Assembly (NCBI GenBank): GCA_037447655.1
Contig: JBBHKE010001989.1
Span: forward strand, 153,935-187,521
From: Zygnema cylindricum
Taxonomy: Eukaryota; Streptophyta; Zygnematophyceae; Zygnematales; Zygnemataceae
Direction of reading: 5' to 3'
DNA length: 33,587 bases
A program made the translations under genes and the position numbers. Shown here one piece after another: positions 1 through 22,310 of this stretch. Within the stretch, counting starts at the first letter, position 1, and each line of letters opens with the position of its first letter. The notes below the pieces were generated by a model, which searched no databases, was not told the DNA's origin, and saw only the letters and a program-made list of their open reading frames with translations.

Positions 1-1012
1 GTAGCGAGGTGTAAACATAAAAGTGGAGAGGAGGAGGCTCATGTTCGAATTCTAAAGCTCATAGACGTCCTATAGAGTTGTGGAAAAAACAACGAAGGGT
101 CAGACAGAAAAATCCTCAGGCGTCTGAAAATGAGTTCTGAGAGTGTCAACAACGTTACAATCCAGAGCATGTTAAGTATTTTATATATTCTGAAGGATGA
201 TAGGTAACATGCTGGAAAATTTTGAAATGAAAGATGTAAAGGGATGTATAACTCCCATGGAATCCAGGGAGAAATTAGAACGAACTCATTCTGACTCAAG
301 CATAATGGTTTGTGAGAGTCTAGAGATAGGGGAGGAAGAGTTTATGGCTTCAAAGCCATAAAGACAAGTAGTAGGAAGTCTTATATATTTTATGAATTGT
401 ACGAGACCTAACATTGCAACAACTGTGAGAGTCTTGAGTAAAAGTCTGCGGACTCCTAAAAAGACAGACTGGGAAGCAACAAAAAAGGTGTTGAGATATC
501 CTGCAGATACTCGAAATCTTAAGCTTGTACTCGGAGGAGGAGAGGTGAAAATACAAATGTGGAGCGATGCTAGCTATGGAGATATGTCAAGCCGGAAATC
601 TACAACCGGCTTTGTTTTGAAGATTGGAGATGAAACTTGCTGTTGTAGTAGCAAATAACAGAAGGTTAAAGCTCAATCCACAATGGAGTCAGAATATATG
701 GCAGCAGCTTTTGCCCTCAAAGAGCTCCTATGGGTCAAATCCATATACAAGAACTTGGGTATATGCAAGCAGGTCCTCAAGCTATTTGGTGTGACAACCA
801 AGTAGCCATTGCAATTGCCTCTAACCCTAGCCATCACTTTAAGAGCAAACACATGGATGTTAGACTTCACTTTGTCAGAGAAAAAGTACTTGCAAAAGTC
901 ATTAAATTGTGTTATTTACCGGACGAAATGATGGTGGTTGACATGTTAACAAAAGCCCTTCCAGCTCATAATGAACAGTTTTGCAGAGAGGCTATTGGAC
1001 TAAGTGAGTAAC
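1..1012 (+). pseudogene. Ty1/copia retrotransposon remnant: end of reverse transcriptase plus RNase H
   Basis: Seen: the 3' part of a copia polyprotein cut by the window edge. The RT tail is near 220-285 (FEMKDCKGC-like, then a TPM motif). GSLIYFMNCTRPNI follows near 380-410. RNase H signatures are SDASYGD (about 562-582), a SRKSTTGF-like motif, STMESEYMAAA (about 678-710), WCDNQVAIA (about 787-813) and a KHMDVRLHFVRE-like helix ending in DMLTKALP near 940-960. The reading is broken by stops near 361 and 658 and by a frame change near 730, so it is not functional. Known: this order is the end of copia pol, which makes the cDNA copy of the element. The final frame closes at about 1011 and is followed by a purine-rich tract and the putative LTR. 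Family assignment is firm; the lineage within copia was not determined. Confidence 0.93.
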
Positions 1013-1021
1013 TAAGTCTAA

Positions 1022-1179
1022 AGATTTAGGGGAGTGTTGAAATTTGAAAGTCATTAGATAGGGTTGTGAGAGGAGATAAGAATAACTTAGAATATTTTCT
1101 AAGTTATCTGCTGCAGTACTTACCTTAATTGGTGTTACAATAGCAAAAGTACAAATAAAGTGTATTGTCTTTTTCCAGG
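1022..1179 (+). repeat. Putative polypurine tract and 3' LTR start of the first copia element
   Basis: After the pol stop comes a purine-rich run (AGATTTAGGGGAG, about 1022-1034), then TGTTGAAATTTG from 1035, the usual copia LTR beginning. An AATAAA lies near 1155 and a CCA near 1178 could be the LTR end, which would make the LTR only about 145 bp. The 5' LTR is outside the window, so the end is a guess. Confidence 0.45.
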
Positions 1180-1964
1180 AACACGCGTTGGCAAGAGAAA
1201 TGTATGCAGGTTTTATGGAGTGGCACCGACATTCAGTTACACGCGTCATGCACGAAACGATTAGATTCACCGGATCAGACGAACACAATCTGAACCGGTT
1301 ATTTCAGAAATATATGGTATGGTTCGACGTTATGATCGTTGATTACATTTGCGCCAACGGACGCCATTCACCTGGGACCACAAGCGTGATTCACGTGGGA
1401 CCACAAGTGACAAAGCACTCAGGTGCTTCGTACTACATTGCCACAATCGGTTGTACTTTAGCGACTATCGCTGACTAAGCACCTGGATCATTTTATATAT
1501 GGTTCGCTGTCTGAGAATATTTGGAAAACATTGTTTTGTAGTTTAGTGTAATAATAATTAGTGTTTCATTAATTACGTCTTTGAAAATAATTATTAGGTT
1601 TTAGAGGTACTCACGGTAAGTACTAGCAGGATACTTTGTCGTAAGTTAGGATAGTCTTGTAGTACGGTAACCCGAATTAGTGTGACCAGTAGATACTCAC
1701 TGTCAGTATATAGTTTAGGACACAACCAATTTTGTAGCATCCAACTTTGGGAATGTGATTTTTTAAAGGCAATTTTGGGAAACGTCTAGACATCATATCT
1801 TATGGTTTACTCGGTAAATTAGGCTGCAATTTTGGGAATTGTCAGTTTAATGTGTTTTGTATCACTATGACAAATTTAAGGCATATTGGCCTTTTGAGTA
1901 TTATTTTGTGTTGAATCAAAGTTTGTTGTTGAGTAGGTGTTTTGATAGCTTCTGTTGTTTTTTA
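1180..1964. other. Non-coding stretch between the two copia remnants
   Basis: No gene is seen. A 96-codon open frame at 1188-1478 shows no family signature. A short direct repeat of the type GTGGGACCACAAG occurs twice near 1373-1410. TTTTATATATGG near 1492 resembles a TATA box and may be a remnant of the promoter LTR of the next element, whose gag-like ATG is at 1965. I could not match this stretch to the 3' LTR that begins at 4748, so LTR borders are not called. Confidence 0.4.
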
Positions 1965-2900
1965 ATGTCTACTTCCACTACTACTGCTGGTTCTCCTCCT
2001 CCAACGGTAGTTGTAGAACAACAACCTATACTTTGGACGTCGCAAATCAAATACTTTCGCAATATTCCAACAGTTTAGTTCGAAAGTGGAGAATAAACTC
2101 AATTGTCGCAAAATCCTCCAAACTGATTACGAGAGGGAATTCACCTCCAAAGACTTTGTTTCCTTCCTCTCGCTCCAACGGCATAATCCATCAAACTACG
2201 ACAGCATATACTCCTCAACAGAACGGCGTCTCCGAACGTTATAACCGAACTGTAGTTAACATGGGACGGTCCATGCTACATTTTGCACTTCTTTCTCCTA
2301 TGTTTTGGGGAGAAGCAGTGTCAACAGCGAACTACCTCCGAAATCTATGTCCCACCCAAGCTCTTCCAAACCTCACTCCTCACGCGGCTTGGACAGGACA
2401 AAAACCCGACGTTTCTCATCTACGAATATTCGGCAGGATAGCTTGGGCGAAAGACCTTACTCCTCCGCACAAGTGGAGCAGTCGTGCCAAATCCGAATAT
2501 TTGGTCGGTTATGCAACCGAATCCGAAGCTTACCGAATTTGGCTCCACAATGAACGGCGCGTCATTTTGAGTCGTGACGTCACGTTTGATGAGAAACCCT
2601 TTGTCCTCAAACTAATCTCCTCTAACCCTCCTCCTCTTTCGTCTCCTCTTCCCATCTCTCCTTCTCCAACCCCAGCCTCTTCCCTGCTTTGTCGTTTCTT
2701 TTCCCTCCTACCTCCTCCTTTACCCGCACTACCTCTACATCATCCCCCTCCTCTTATCCACTTCCTCTTGCCATAATAACTTGTGATATGTAGTCCCTCT
2801 CTCCTTTCTCCCCAATTGGTCCTCCCTATGACATTCCATCTATCCCTTCCCTAATCCAACCACCTGCTACCCGCAAAAGTGCTCGCTTTGAAGCACGGAC

Positions 2901-3074
2901 AACTAACATTTCTCATGGATTTGCCCACATTGCCACCTCCGACGTTCCTTTATTATTATTATCCGTCATGGCTGGTCTCAATGCCGCAACTAACATTTCT
3001 CATGGATTTGCCCACATTGCCACCTCCGACGTTCCGTTATCATTCTCAGTCGCCATGGTTGGTCTCAATGCCGC
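2901..3074 (+). repeat. 87-bp tandem duplication in copia pol
   Basis: Two copies, 2901-2987 and 2988-3074, each begin AACTAACATTTCTCATGG and end GGTCTCAATGCCGC. The period of 87 bp is 29 codons, so it kept frame. The copies differ mainly in a TTATTATTATTAT versus ATCATTCTCAGTC segment. Confidence 0.9.
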
Positions 3075-3472
3075 AACCTAGAAGGTCGCGCTACAGATGC
3101 CGAATTTGCCTCCTTGTAACAAAATGGCACCTGGAAACTAGCTCCTCTTCCTCCAAGCCACAAAGTGATTCGATCCAAATGGGTTTTTTGTATTAAGACG
3201 AAGGCGGCCGACTCCTTTGATTTGTTTAAAGCTCCCTTTGTGGCGAAAGGATTTCTTGAAATATAAGGCCTTGATTTCATCGAAACATACGCCCCCGTTG
3301 CTAGGTTTTCCTCCATCTGCATCCTTCTTTCCATTACCGCTTCCCAAGACTAGCACGTCCATTAGATGGATGTGCAAACAACCTTCCTCTATGGCGCCCT
3401 AAAAGAAGAAATATTCGTTCGCCAGCCTGAGGGCTTCATTTCTCCCAGCACAGAGCACCTCTTCTGTCGCCT

Positions 3473-3700
3473 CTTAAAAACCTTATACGGCTTGTCGCTT
3501 CTTAAAATCCTTATACAACCTCAAGCAGGCTCACCGTGTTTAGAGCCATCACCTTTTATTTCGCCTCTTAAAATCCTTATACGACCTCAAGCAGGCTCAC
3601 CGTGTTTGGAGCCAGCACCTCGCCTCTTAAAATCATTATACACCTCTTAAAATCCTTATACGGCCTCAAGTAGGCTCACCGTGTTTCGAGCCACCACCTC
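3473..3700 (+). repeat. Short tandem amplification inside the copia RT
   Basis: The motif CTTAAAATCCTTATAC recurs with small changes at about 3473, 3501, 3567, 3626 and 3646. A following CCTCAAGCAGGCTCACCGTG segment recurs with the 3501, 3567 and 3646 copies. The unit corresponds to the conserved LYGLKQA segment of copia RT. Spacings are irregular (28, 66, 59, 20 bp), so this reflects slippage after the element lost function. Confidence 0.85.
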
Positions 3701-4735
3701 GAAGTAGTTCTCCTGAGCGAAGGCTTCTTTAAGTTAGCCGTTGATTTCACCATATTCATCAAAGGTAAAGACGAAACTCTGATCATCATCATCATCTATG
3801 TAGATGACCTTCTCCTTTCTAGTTATTCTCTCACTCAAATTCTCCTAGTCAAACACATGCTCCATTCTCACTTTTCCATGACAGATCTAGGAGAATTACA
3901 ATATTGCCTTAGAATCCTTGGTAGCCGTGATCGGCCGGCAAAAACCCTCTACCTCTCTCAAGAAAAATACATCAAGAAATTTTGGATAGATTTTTTATGT
4001 GTGACTACACCTTTGTTGCTACCCCTTTAGATGCCAACACTGAACTTGTTAGCAACTCCGGTGGGCCTGTCCACGGAGAGATTCATGATTTATATCAGTC
4101 CATGCTGGGCAATCTCATATATGGGATGACTGCCACTCGGCCAGACATTTCATTTGTTGTCGGTAAACTCAATGAGTTTGTCTCTAATCGATCTCCGGAG
4201 CACCTCCTCGCTGTAAAGTGAGTCTCCCGCTACCTCAAGGGCACAAAATCGCTTCGCCTCACCTTCTCTGGCGGCTCCTCTCCCACCCTTGTTGGCCATT
4301 GTGATGCGGACTGGGGGGGAGATCTGGACACCCGCGTCAGCGTCCCTCTCGGAGAAGCTCTCATTTCTTCGGCATCAAAGAAATAGCCGACAGGTGCTCT
4401 ATCCTCCACTGAGGCCGAATATATGGCAAGGACACCTGATGCTAAGGAGGCCAAATGGCTTCGATCCTTTCTTGCAAACCTTCAGTTTCCTCCTTCCGCA
4501 ACTACAATCTTTTGTGCCTCTCAAAGAGTCCTCGCTCTTATGAGCAATCCAGGACATCACTGAAGGACCAAACATATTGACATTCAATACCATTTTACCC
4601 GAGAGGCCATTGCGACTGGCACACTCACCTTCCAATTTCGCCAGACTTCCCTCCAATTGGCAGATTTCCTCACCAATGGCCTCCATCGACCTCAGTTTGA
4701 CCTTCACATAACTTCAGCCGGCCTTAACTTATAGT

Positions 4736-5150
4736 AAAGAGAGTGGGTGTTGGAAGATCAGGCTTTGATAGAATCATTCTATGTTTGGAAAACTAGAGTT
4801 GTTTTAGAATATCGGAATCTAGAATTTCAGAGGGTTTCAGTATCTAGGATTTCGTTATTCAGTCTGGTAGTTTGTCCTATCCTATTTGATATGTCTTTCT
4901 CTACGTACCTCAAGTGTGATCAGATAAGAATCCGGTCAAAGAACTTTTTATAAATGTTGAATGGATCCTTTGAGTGAAGGGTCAAGTGACCCTTCGAAAT
5001 AGGAAAGTTACTTCAGTTTCCGAGAGGTCACTCTCGGATATCTCCCCCTTTCCTATTTAAATCCTGGTATGTTTTTTAATTTTTTTTTATTCCAAAACTT
5101 ATATTTCAGGCTGCCCCTTTTTCCACTCTATTTTCTGCTGCCATGACTTC
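4736..5150 (+). repeat. Putative polypurine tract and 3' LTR region of the second copia element, with hairpins
   Basis: AAAGAGAGTGGG (4736-4747) is a good polypurine tract, and TGTTGGAAGATCAGG from 4748 is a typical copia LTR start. The LTR end was not found. Two perfect hairpins lie inside: GAAGGGTCA/TGACCCTTC at 4976-4995 (2-nt loop) and CCGAGAG/CTCTCGG at 5020-5037 (4-nt loop). The second is enclosed by AAATAGGAAAG (4997-5007) and CTTTCCTATTT (5048-5058). Confidence 0.6.
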
Positions 5151-5159
5151 TAATTTAAT

Positions 5160-5342
5160 ATCCCCCTCTCCCTCTCCCCCTCCCCCTCTCTCCCTCCCCC
5201 TCTCTCCCCCCCTCTCCCTCCCCCTCTCCCTCTCCCTCTCCCTCCCCCTCTCCCTCTCCCTCTCCCTCCCCCTCTCCCTCTCCCTCCCCCTCTTCCCCTC
5301 CCCCTCTCCCCCTCCCCCTCTCCCCCTCCCCCTCCCCCTCCC
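5160..5342. repeat. (CCCTCT)n-type polypyrimidine microsatellite
   Basis: About 180 bp of CCCTCT/CCCCTC repeats on the plus strand. The open frames through it on both strands are low-complexity artefacts. It lies downstream of the kinase 3' end and just past the copia LTR. Confidence 0.95.
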
Positions 5343-5699
5343 TTAGCGACGAGAAAAAATACACGATTTTTTTTTTGTGTCTGTTTGCATCCAGTAAGGA
5401 TTTCTTTTTACGCAGGGTCATTTCTTGGTGACTGGAAAGGTGACGTTAAGGCAAAGGCATCTTTTTCATCCATGAACAGCACAAAGGCTGGAAGGCTATA
5501 CGTGTACAATGTCACGCAAAGACATGCGAAGTCGCGAGCAGTTTCAAAAAATAAGTTGCAACAATGTAGATTTTAGACGTTTATAACCGTCACCGGCATT
5601 GTCAACGTATAAAATCATCACAAACTTAAGTAACAATTTCGTTTTTGCTCATTGGGGCAAAAATGTGCACGTTGATTCTTCGCTACAAAACAAAGTAAG

Positions 5700-6270
5700 T
5701 TCGCCAAGTTAGGAGTACATGGGGACGCACCCTTGGATTTCAATTTTCCGGCTGTGTAAAGAGCCAACTTGTTTGTGCTTATAATATAGAGTTAAAGTAG
5801 CTTTTGTTCACAATTTTGGAAGAGGAAGTGGGCTCGTAACAATTTATTTTGTCACAGTTCTGTTACTGTACGACTTGGCCGGCCATGTCTATTGTTGCTT
5901 TCTTACGACGGTCGACATTCACAAGCGCACGACTTGGCCGGCCATGTCAATTGTTGCTCCCTTATGACGGATGACATTCACAAGCGCACGAAAATGTTAA
6001 CCAGTTGGTAACACTTTTTCGCAGGTCAAAGCTATTCAACGAATTCACCATCAATTCCTGACTCAATCTTACCAAATTTCACTTTGTGTATGTAGATTGT
6101 ATTATTTTGGACAGGTTGACGTAAGTGCTTGCGCCCAGCCAAATGACGCATGCGCTGATCCATTCCCAAAATTTATTTGTGTTTTAAATTCAAATTGAGG
6201 CTATATTTTTGTAGTTCCTTGTTCCTTTATCTTGATTCTCATATCTCAGTTTTGTACTGTCGCCTATTGA
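5700..6270. repeat. Dispersed repeat with an internal ~60-bp tandem duplication; second copy near 22.0-22.3 kb
   Basis: CGACTTGGCCGGCCATGTC begins two tandem units at about 5871 and 5930, each ending ATTCACAAGCGCA. The same series of landmarks (GGCCG, TATGACGGTCGAC, CAAGCGC, a GTCAAAG.T.TTC.ACG block, GCGC.CAGC, ATTCCC) recurs in the same order near 22050-22310. I infer two diverged copies of one dispersed element whose borders and type are unknown. Confidence 0.6.
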
Positions 6271-6281
6271 ATCTATCGACG

Positions 6282-6427
6282 TACACTGCCCATCGCTATT
6301 AGTGTGAAGGAATTGTTCAAGTAAATGTAAAATTACAATAGTAATCTACTCCCCGAAAATTACAGTATCACTATTTTGATTTTAGGCCGTAAAACTCTTT
6401 ACTCACTAATGGCGATTGGCCAGAGTA
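6282..6427. mobile_element. Small MITE-like element related to the CACCGTGAATCG family
   Basis: Left end TA-CACTGCCCATCGCTATTAGTG (from 6282) and right end CACTAATGGCGATTGGCCAGAG-TA (to 6427) are imperfect inverted repeats of about 22 bp flanked by TA. The core CATCGCTATTAGTG resembles GAATCGCTATTAGCG of the family seen at 20-25 kb. About 146 bp, no coding capacity. Confidence 0.55.
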
Positions 6428-7357
6428 GAGACATGCTCAAGTTGAAACTGTGCGATGTACTTTACAGTCAATTATCCTATTCGTCCTTCAAACAGTCTCG
6501 TTCGGAATGCTATTCATTCTGCATTAGTAACCTTTTGATAAATACTCTTGCAAAAAATTTGTACAAAAAATTTGCGCAGTCTACACCATTTAAGATGCAT
6601 GCTGTAGTAGAAATGTATAAGCGTAAACGTTCGTAGTCAATAACAATAAACGTACTGAACATGCTTGTCCTCAACACGATTTCCTATAATGTATAAACAT
6701 AAGAAATAAACAGGTCACAAGGTTACTCTTCCTATTTCCAGCTCTGATTTAAGATAACATAAGGTGGATACATCAAACACAAAAATGAAGTTCAAAATTA
6801 CAGCATTTATTCTATTTTAATTTGTAACAGAATTTAAACTTGACTGAAAACAGAATTTGACAGTGGGAGAGCAGGTACGAATCGCCCGAATCAACAACCG
6901 AGATTCCACAAAAACTGAAATATTAATTAAGACACCGACCAAATTTTAAGGCTTAAAACGAAAACTTCACCAACGATAACTTATGCTCACCGCTCTTCTT
7001 CCAACATTCTCTGCTAAAAGCCGCTCTCCCATTGGCCCTATAAAACTTGATAGAGATTACAAACAAAAACCAATAACAAATAAATATTGCATAATTATAT
7101 AAAAACCTGTCTAGCGACTTCCTAAACCTACAATTGTGGAGTCTTCGGGAAATATTGAAATCATCATGAAATATTGTCGCTTAAAACCTATGGTGATTTC
7201 AGAAGAGGTTAATAACTATACTAATGGCATTAAATACAACTATTGCAAGCTAGTCACAAACTGAAATTTTGTACAGTTTGACATTAAACTTTTCCTAAGA
7301 AGCCGTAAACTAAAATCAGAGCATTTAGTACTCGGACCTTCTACCTGATGTCCGATA

Positions 7358-19257
<11,900 letters not shown>

Positions 19258-19990
19258 GGCGGATTGAACAGCTGGAAAGCGTGAGCATACGTTAGGTGTG
19301 TAAGCCCTAATTATCCTGTTTGACTCCATTGGAAAGGGTACCTGTTTCGAATCAAATCTTTTCGAGATATGATTCTGGATTTGCATATACGGCAATATTA
19401 TGATTCATAACAAATTATGTTGGTCATCCGGACGCCAGTAAACCAAAACAGGACAAAACGCTTTTTCACAGCGTGGCAGTTGAAGCACTCATCGTATCAG
19501 CAAGTTTTGTACGGAAAAGACAAATGCAGCTAATATTGTCCTTTCATATTCAATTTACACGTGTGAAACGGTTTTTCGCGTGCACTTTTAGCGAACGGTC
19601 CATATCAGCCGTACAGGTAGCACAGGTTTGCTGTATAGGGAAAAACAAAATATTTGGAGACTTTGTAGTGTTACAAAAGTCCAAAGGGAGTGGCTGCGTG
19701 CACACCAACAAAAGCCAAGGCTGAACCGTATGAATACTATTTCACGTGAATCGTCGAATTTCAGGCCAGCACTCCATCAGAGGCCGAAGGCTTTTCTGAC
19801 GAGTTTTCTGAGTTTTCTCAATGGCTGGGCAGATTAAAATCCGTAAGATTCTGACGGCTCCTAATCTGGAGGCATCCTACGGCTATAAACTTTCCGGTCA
19901 ACAGAAAAAATCTTCGAAATGAAACACTTTTTGGGCACCTGATGGAGCGGAGGCCTACCAGTCTGTCCTTCGTAGGTCGGCGGGCATTGC

Positions 19991-20629
19991 TACACCGTGA
20001 ATCGTTATTAGACTATAGAAATTATTAGTATCAATAATAAATTAGTGTCATTGATTCTAATTTGTGTATCAATACCATTATGAAAAAAATGTTTAATTGT
20101 AATTTCTCTATAACGCTTTAAATAGTGTGCAAGTAAATATACCGTCATTGACAATAATTAAGAATTTGAAAATTAAAAAAAAAAGGTTTATTCTAAAATC
20201 AGTGTTAACGCTAATTTGGAACAGCAAAAATGGAAAATTTTCTGTACGATTATACACATTATTATATGTGTTTGTACAAAAAATAAAAAAATCGTACACC
20301 GTAGTGAAATTTAAATATCCGTACATGTCAGACTAATTTACGTGTCAGACCAATCCCGTTTTTTTAGCGCACGCTCCTATGCATACGCGTCCGATTTAAT
20401 TCATTTTTTGTAAAATTTTCACTTGAAAATGTACAGTTATGTACGGTCTGACATCGACCGTACACCACGCTATTTAGATCTTATTGAACTTTAGTTTTTA
20501 CGCTATTTTGTACGGTACCTCAATTAACGTCAAGGAAAAATTAAAATCATGTATCCTATTTGAGGAAAAAAATCAAAATTTTAAGAACCCAAATTAGTGA
20601 CTTTGACACTAATAACGATGCGCGGTGTA
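19991..20629. mobile_element. MITE-like element, CACCGTGAATCG family (copy 1)
   Basis: Left end TACACCGTGAATCGTTATTA at 19991; right end TAATAACGATGCGCGGTGTA ending 20629. About 639 bp, TA flanks. The left sub-terminal part (TATAGAAATTATTAGT, then a TCATTGATTCTAATTT-like segment) matches the copy at 24935. Confidence 0.7.
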
Positions 20630-20885
20630 GCGCTATTCACATAAAACCGTACAGTAAAACCCGTAAGAACACAGAATTTGAACTCTAAATAATTATTTCT
20701 CGCAAACTACGATAAACATTTTTGAAAAAAGTTCAGTTTCTGAAAAAATCCAAAACAAGTGGTTCAAATGGCCGAAAAATTAGTGTTAGCGTTAAGTAAA
20801 TACGGTTTAATAAAAGAAAGTCCGATTTAGGCTACAGATCATTGGATGCTTAACTACAGAATAGTGCAGAAAAGGTACGTTACTG

Positions 20886-21393
20886 TACACCGTGAATCGC
20901 TATTAGCGTGTTGGTCGCTAATTGAGGTACCCTGTTTTTTTGGGCAAATTCTCAAATAGAATTAGACATTCTAAATGTTCCTACACGTTATTTGAGGTGT
21001 TCCATAAAATAGGATTCATGACTCTAATAAAGTTCCATCGTAAATAGTGTGGTGTACGGGCTGTCAGAGACGTACTTTTTGTACTTTTTCAAGTAGAAAA
21101 GTACAGAAAAGATATTCACGCTGTCACGGAGTCGCGGTAACATGTAATTGCGTAAATAATTTCCGGCATTCGCGGATGTCAAAAAAACGCGATGGCGTAC
21201 GATTTGAACAATTTTGTACATGCACATATTTTAGTGTCCGAAAATTTTTACAAAGCAGTTTACAAATTAGAGTATACGAAAAATTAGAATAAAAATTATT
21301 TCCAAAAAAAACGACATTCCCAATTAGCGTAAATAACGCTAATTGTTTCATTACGCTATCTATTTCATTACGCTAATAGCGATTCACGGTGTA
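20886..21393. mobile_element. MITE-like element, CACCGTGAATCG family (copy 2)
   Basis: TACACCGTGAATCGCTATTA at 20886 and TAATAGCGATTCACGGTGTA ending 21393 are perfect inverted repeats, flanked by TA. About 508 bp. Internal CAAATTCTCAAATAGAATTA and right-hand AGCGTAAATAACGCTAATTG are shared with the 24128 copy. Confidence 0.88.
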
Positions 21394-21553
21394 CTTGTAT
21401 ATATTCTAGGCATACTTTTTCTTCTTTCTACCTATTTTCCGTGTACGCATTGCTGACATACATATATATACTTTACTTGTATTTCGTATATACTTCATGT
21501 GCCTTATCGTACTTGACGTAATATGTTAGTACTACAACTGTACTATAAATGTT

Positions 21554-21988
21554 AGTGTTGTGTATCGGTAAGGATTTTCCGATAACCGATATGGGCCTTT
21601 TTCCGGGTAGCCGATAATCGATATATCGGTACGGAGAAATATGTACGGACCGTACATGTAGAAGTACGGCCAATCATACACGTAAGTCATAAACAAAAAT
21701 AAACGTACTGAGATGCCTACCAATCAGATCATTTGTACAGGCCGAAAGTACAGTAGCCGGCATTATATATGTACGGCTTTAGTACGGCTCCAGATAAAAA
21801 GATGTACCTTTCACATCCGACGTTATGGCTTGTCCCTTTCTTCCTTGGGATCCACTGGAAAACTGCCACGTGTAATACGGACAGAAAGTACAGAAAGTAC
21901 AAATATATCGGTAGCTCTGACCGTTCGATAACCGATAACTATCGGTATCGGTGTTATCGCGATAACTTTTTTACCGATACACAACACT
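21554..21988. mobile_element. MITE-like element, TGTATCGG family (copy 1)
   Basis: AGTGTTGTGTATCGGTAA at 21554 and TTACCGATACACAACACT ending 21988 are perfect 18-bp inverted repeats. About 435 bp. Interior is rich in CCGATA/TATCGG and GTAC palindromes. No coding capacity. Confidence 0.85.
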
Positions 21989-21990
21989 AC

Positions 21991-22010
21991 TAATAACGAT
22001 TGGCGGTGTA
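21991..22010. repeat. Solitary right end of the CACCGTGAATCG family
   Basis: TAATAACGATTGGCGGTGTA directly follows the TGTATCGG-family element. A left-like end, ACCGTGAATCGCTATTACTG, is at about 22824-22843 but in the wrong order to pair with it. Probably remnants of a disrupted element. Confidence 0.5.
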
Positions 22011-22049
22011 CTGTACCTGTGCGCAGCCATTTTGTTTATATGTGGCTGC

Positions 22050-22310
22050 CGCAGTTTGGTTACAGTAAACCTGCGCCGGCCGTGTGATTTTTTTTTTTTT
22101 TTATGACGGTCGACGTTTGCAAGCGCTGCACTTTTTTAACCGCCGGTACAATATTATGCCAGTCAAAGTTGTTCGACGGATTGACCGTCAGATCTGAAAT
22201 TAAAGGTACGTATCCTGTACGAAATTGTACTTCAAATGTACAATTTCTGTCAACTACCTGCGCGCAGCAAAAATCGTCTCTGCGATTAGCAATTCCCTTA
22301 ATAATTTATC
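22050..22310. repeat. Second copy of the dispersed repeat seen at 5.7-6.3 kb
   Basis: Shares ordered landmarks GGCCG, TATGACGGTCGAC, CAAGCGC, GTCAAAGTTGTTCGACG and GCGCGCAGCA with 5870-6190. Diverged; contains a T16 run in place of part of the first copy. Confidence 0.55.

Larger units (their letters stand above)
1965..4734 (+). pseudogene. Ty1/copia retrotransposon remnant: gag start, integrase, reverse transcriptase, RNase H
   Basis: Seen: a short gag-like start (MSTSTTTAGSPPPTVVVEQQ, 1965-2024; stop at 2076) runs straight into integrase core sequence from about 2079 (KVENKLNC, then EREFTSKDF, then TTTAYTPQQNGVSERYNRT after a frame change near 2175). The end of the integrase core region (LRIFGRIAWAKD) lies near 2430-2460, followed by a proline-rich stretch. 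RT begins near 3125 (WKLAPLPPSHKVIRSKW) and contains ETYAPVAR near 3280, MDVQTTFLYGAL near 3366 and an intact YVDD active site near 3797-3808. RNase H follows with CDADWGGD near 4300, STEAEYMA near 4408 and KHIDIQYHFTRE near 4570. Stops and frameshifts occur throughout, as do two internal tandem amplifications. The gag middle, protease and N-terminal integrase are missing. Non-autonomous and decayed. Confidence 0.93.
5343..7357. other. Non-coding DNA downstream of the histidine kinase, including its likely 3' UTR
   Basis: No gene is seen. It contains a dispersed repeat (about 5700-6270), a small MITE (6282-6427) and, nearest the kinase stop codon at 7358, AT-rich sequence that should be the minus-strand 3' UTR. 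A minus-strand AATAAA (TTTATT at 6806-6811), about 550 nt after the stop, is a possible poly(A) signal. An 86-codon frame at 6376-6636 overlaps the MITE and resembles nothing. Confidence 0.5.

Noticed and set aside
1188-1478. 96-codon plus-strand open frame after the first copia element
   Set aside because: No family signature, codon pattern or splice context supports it.
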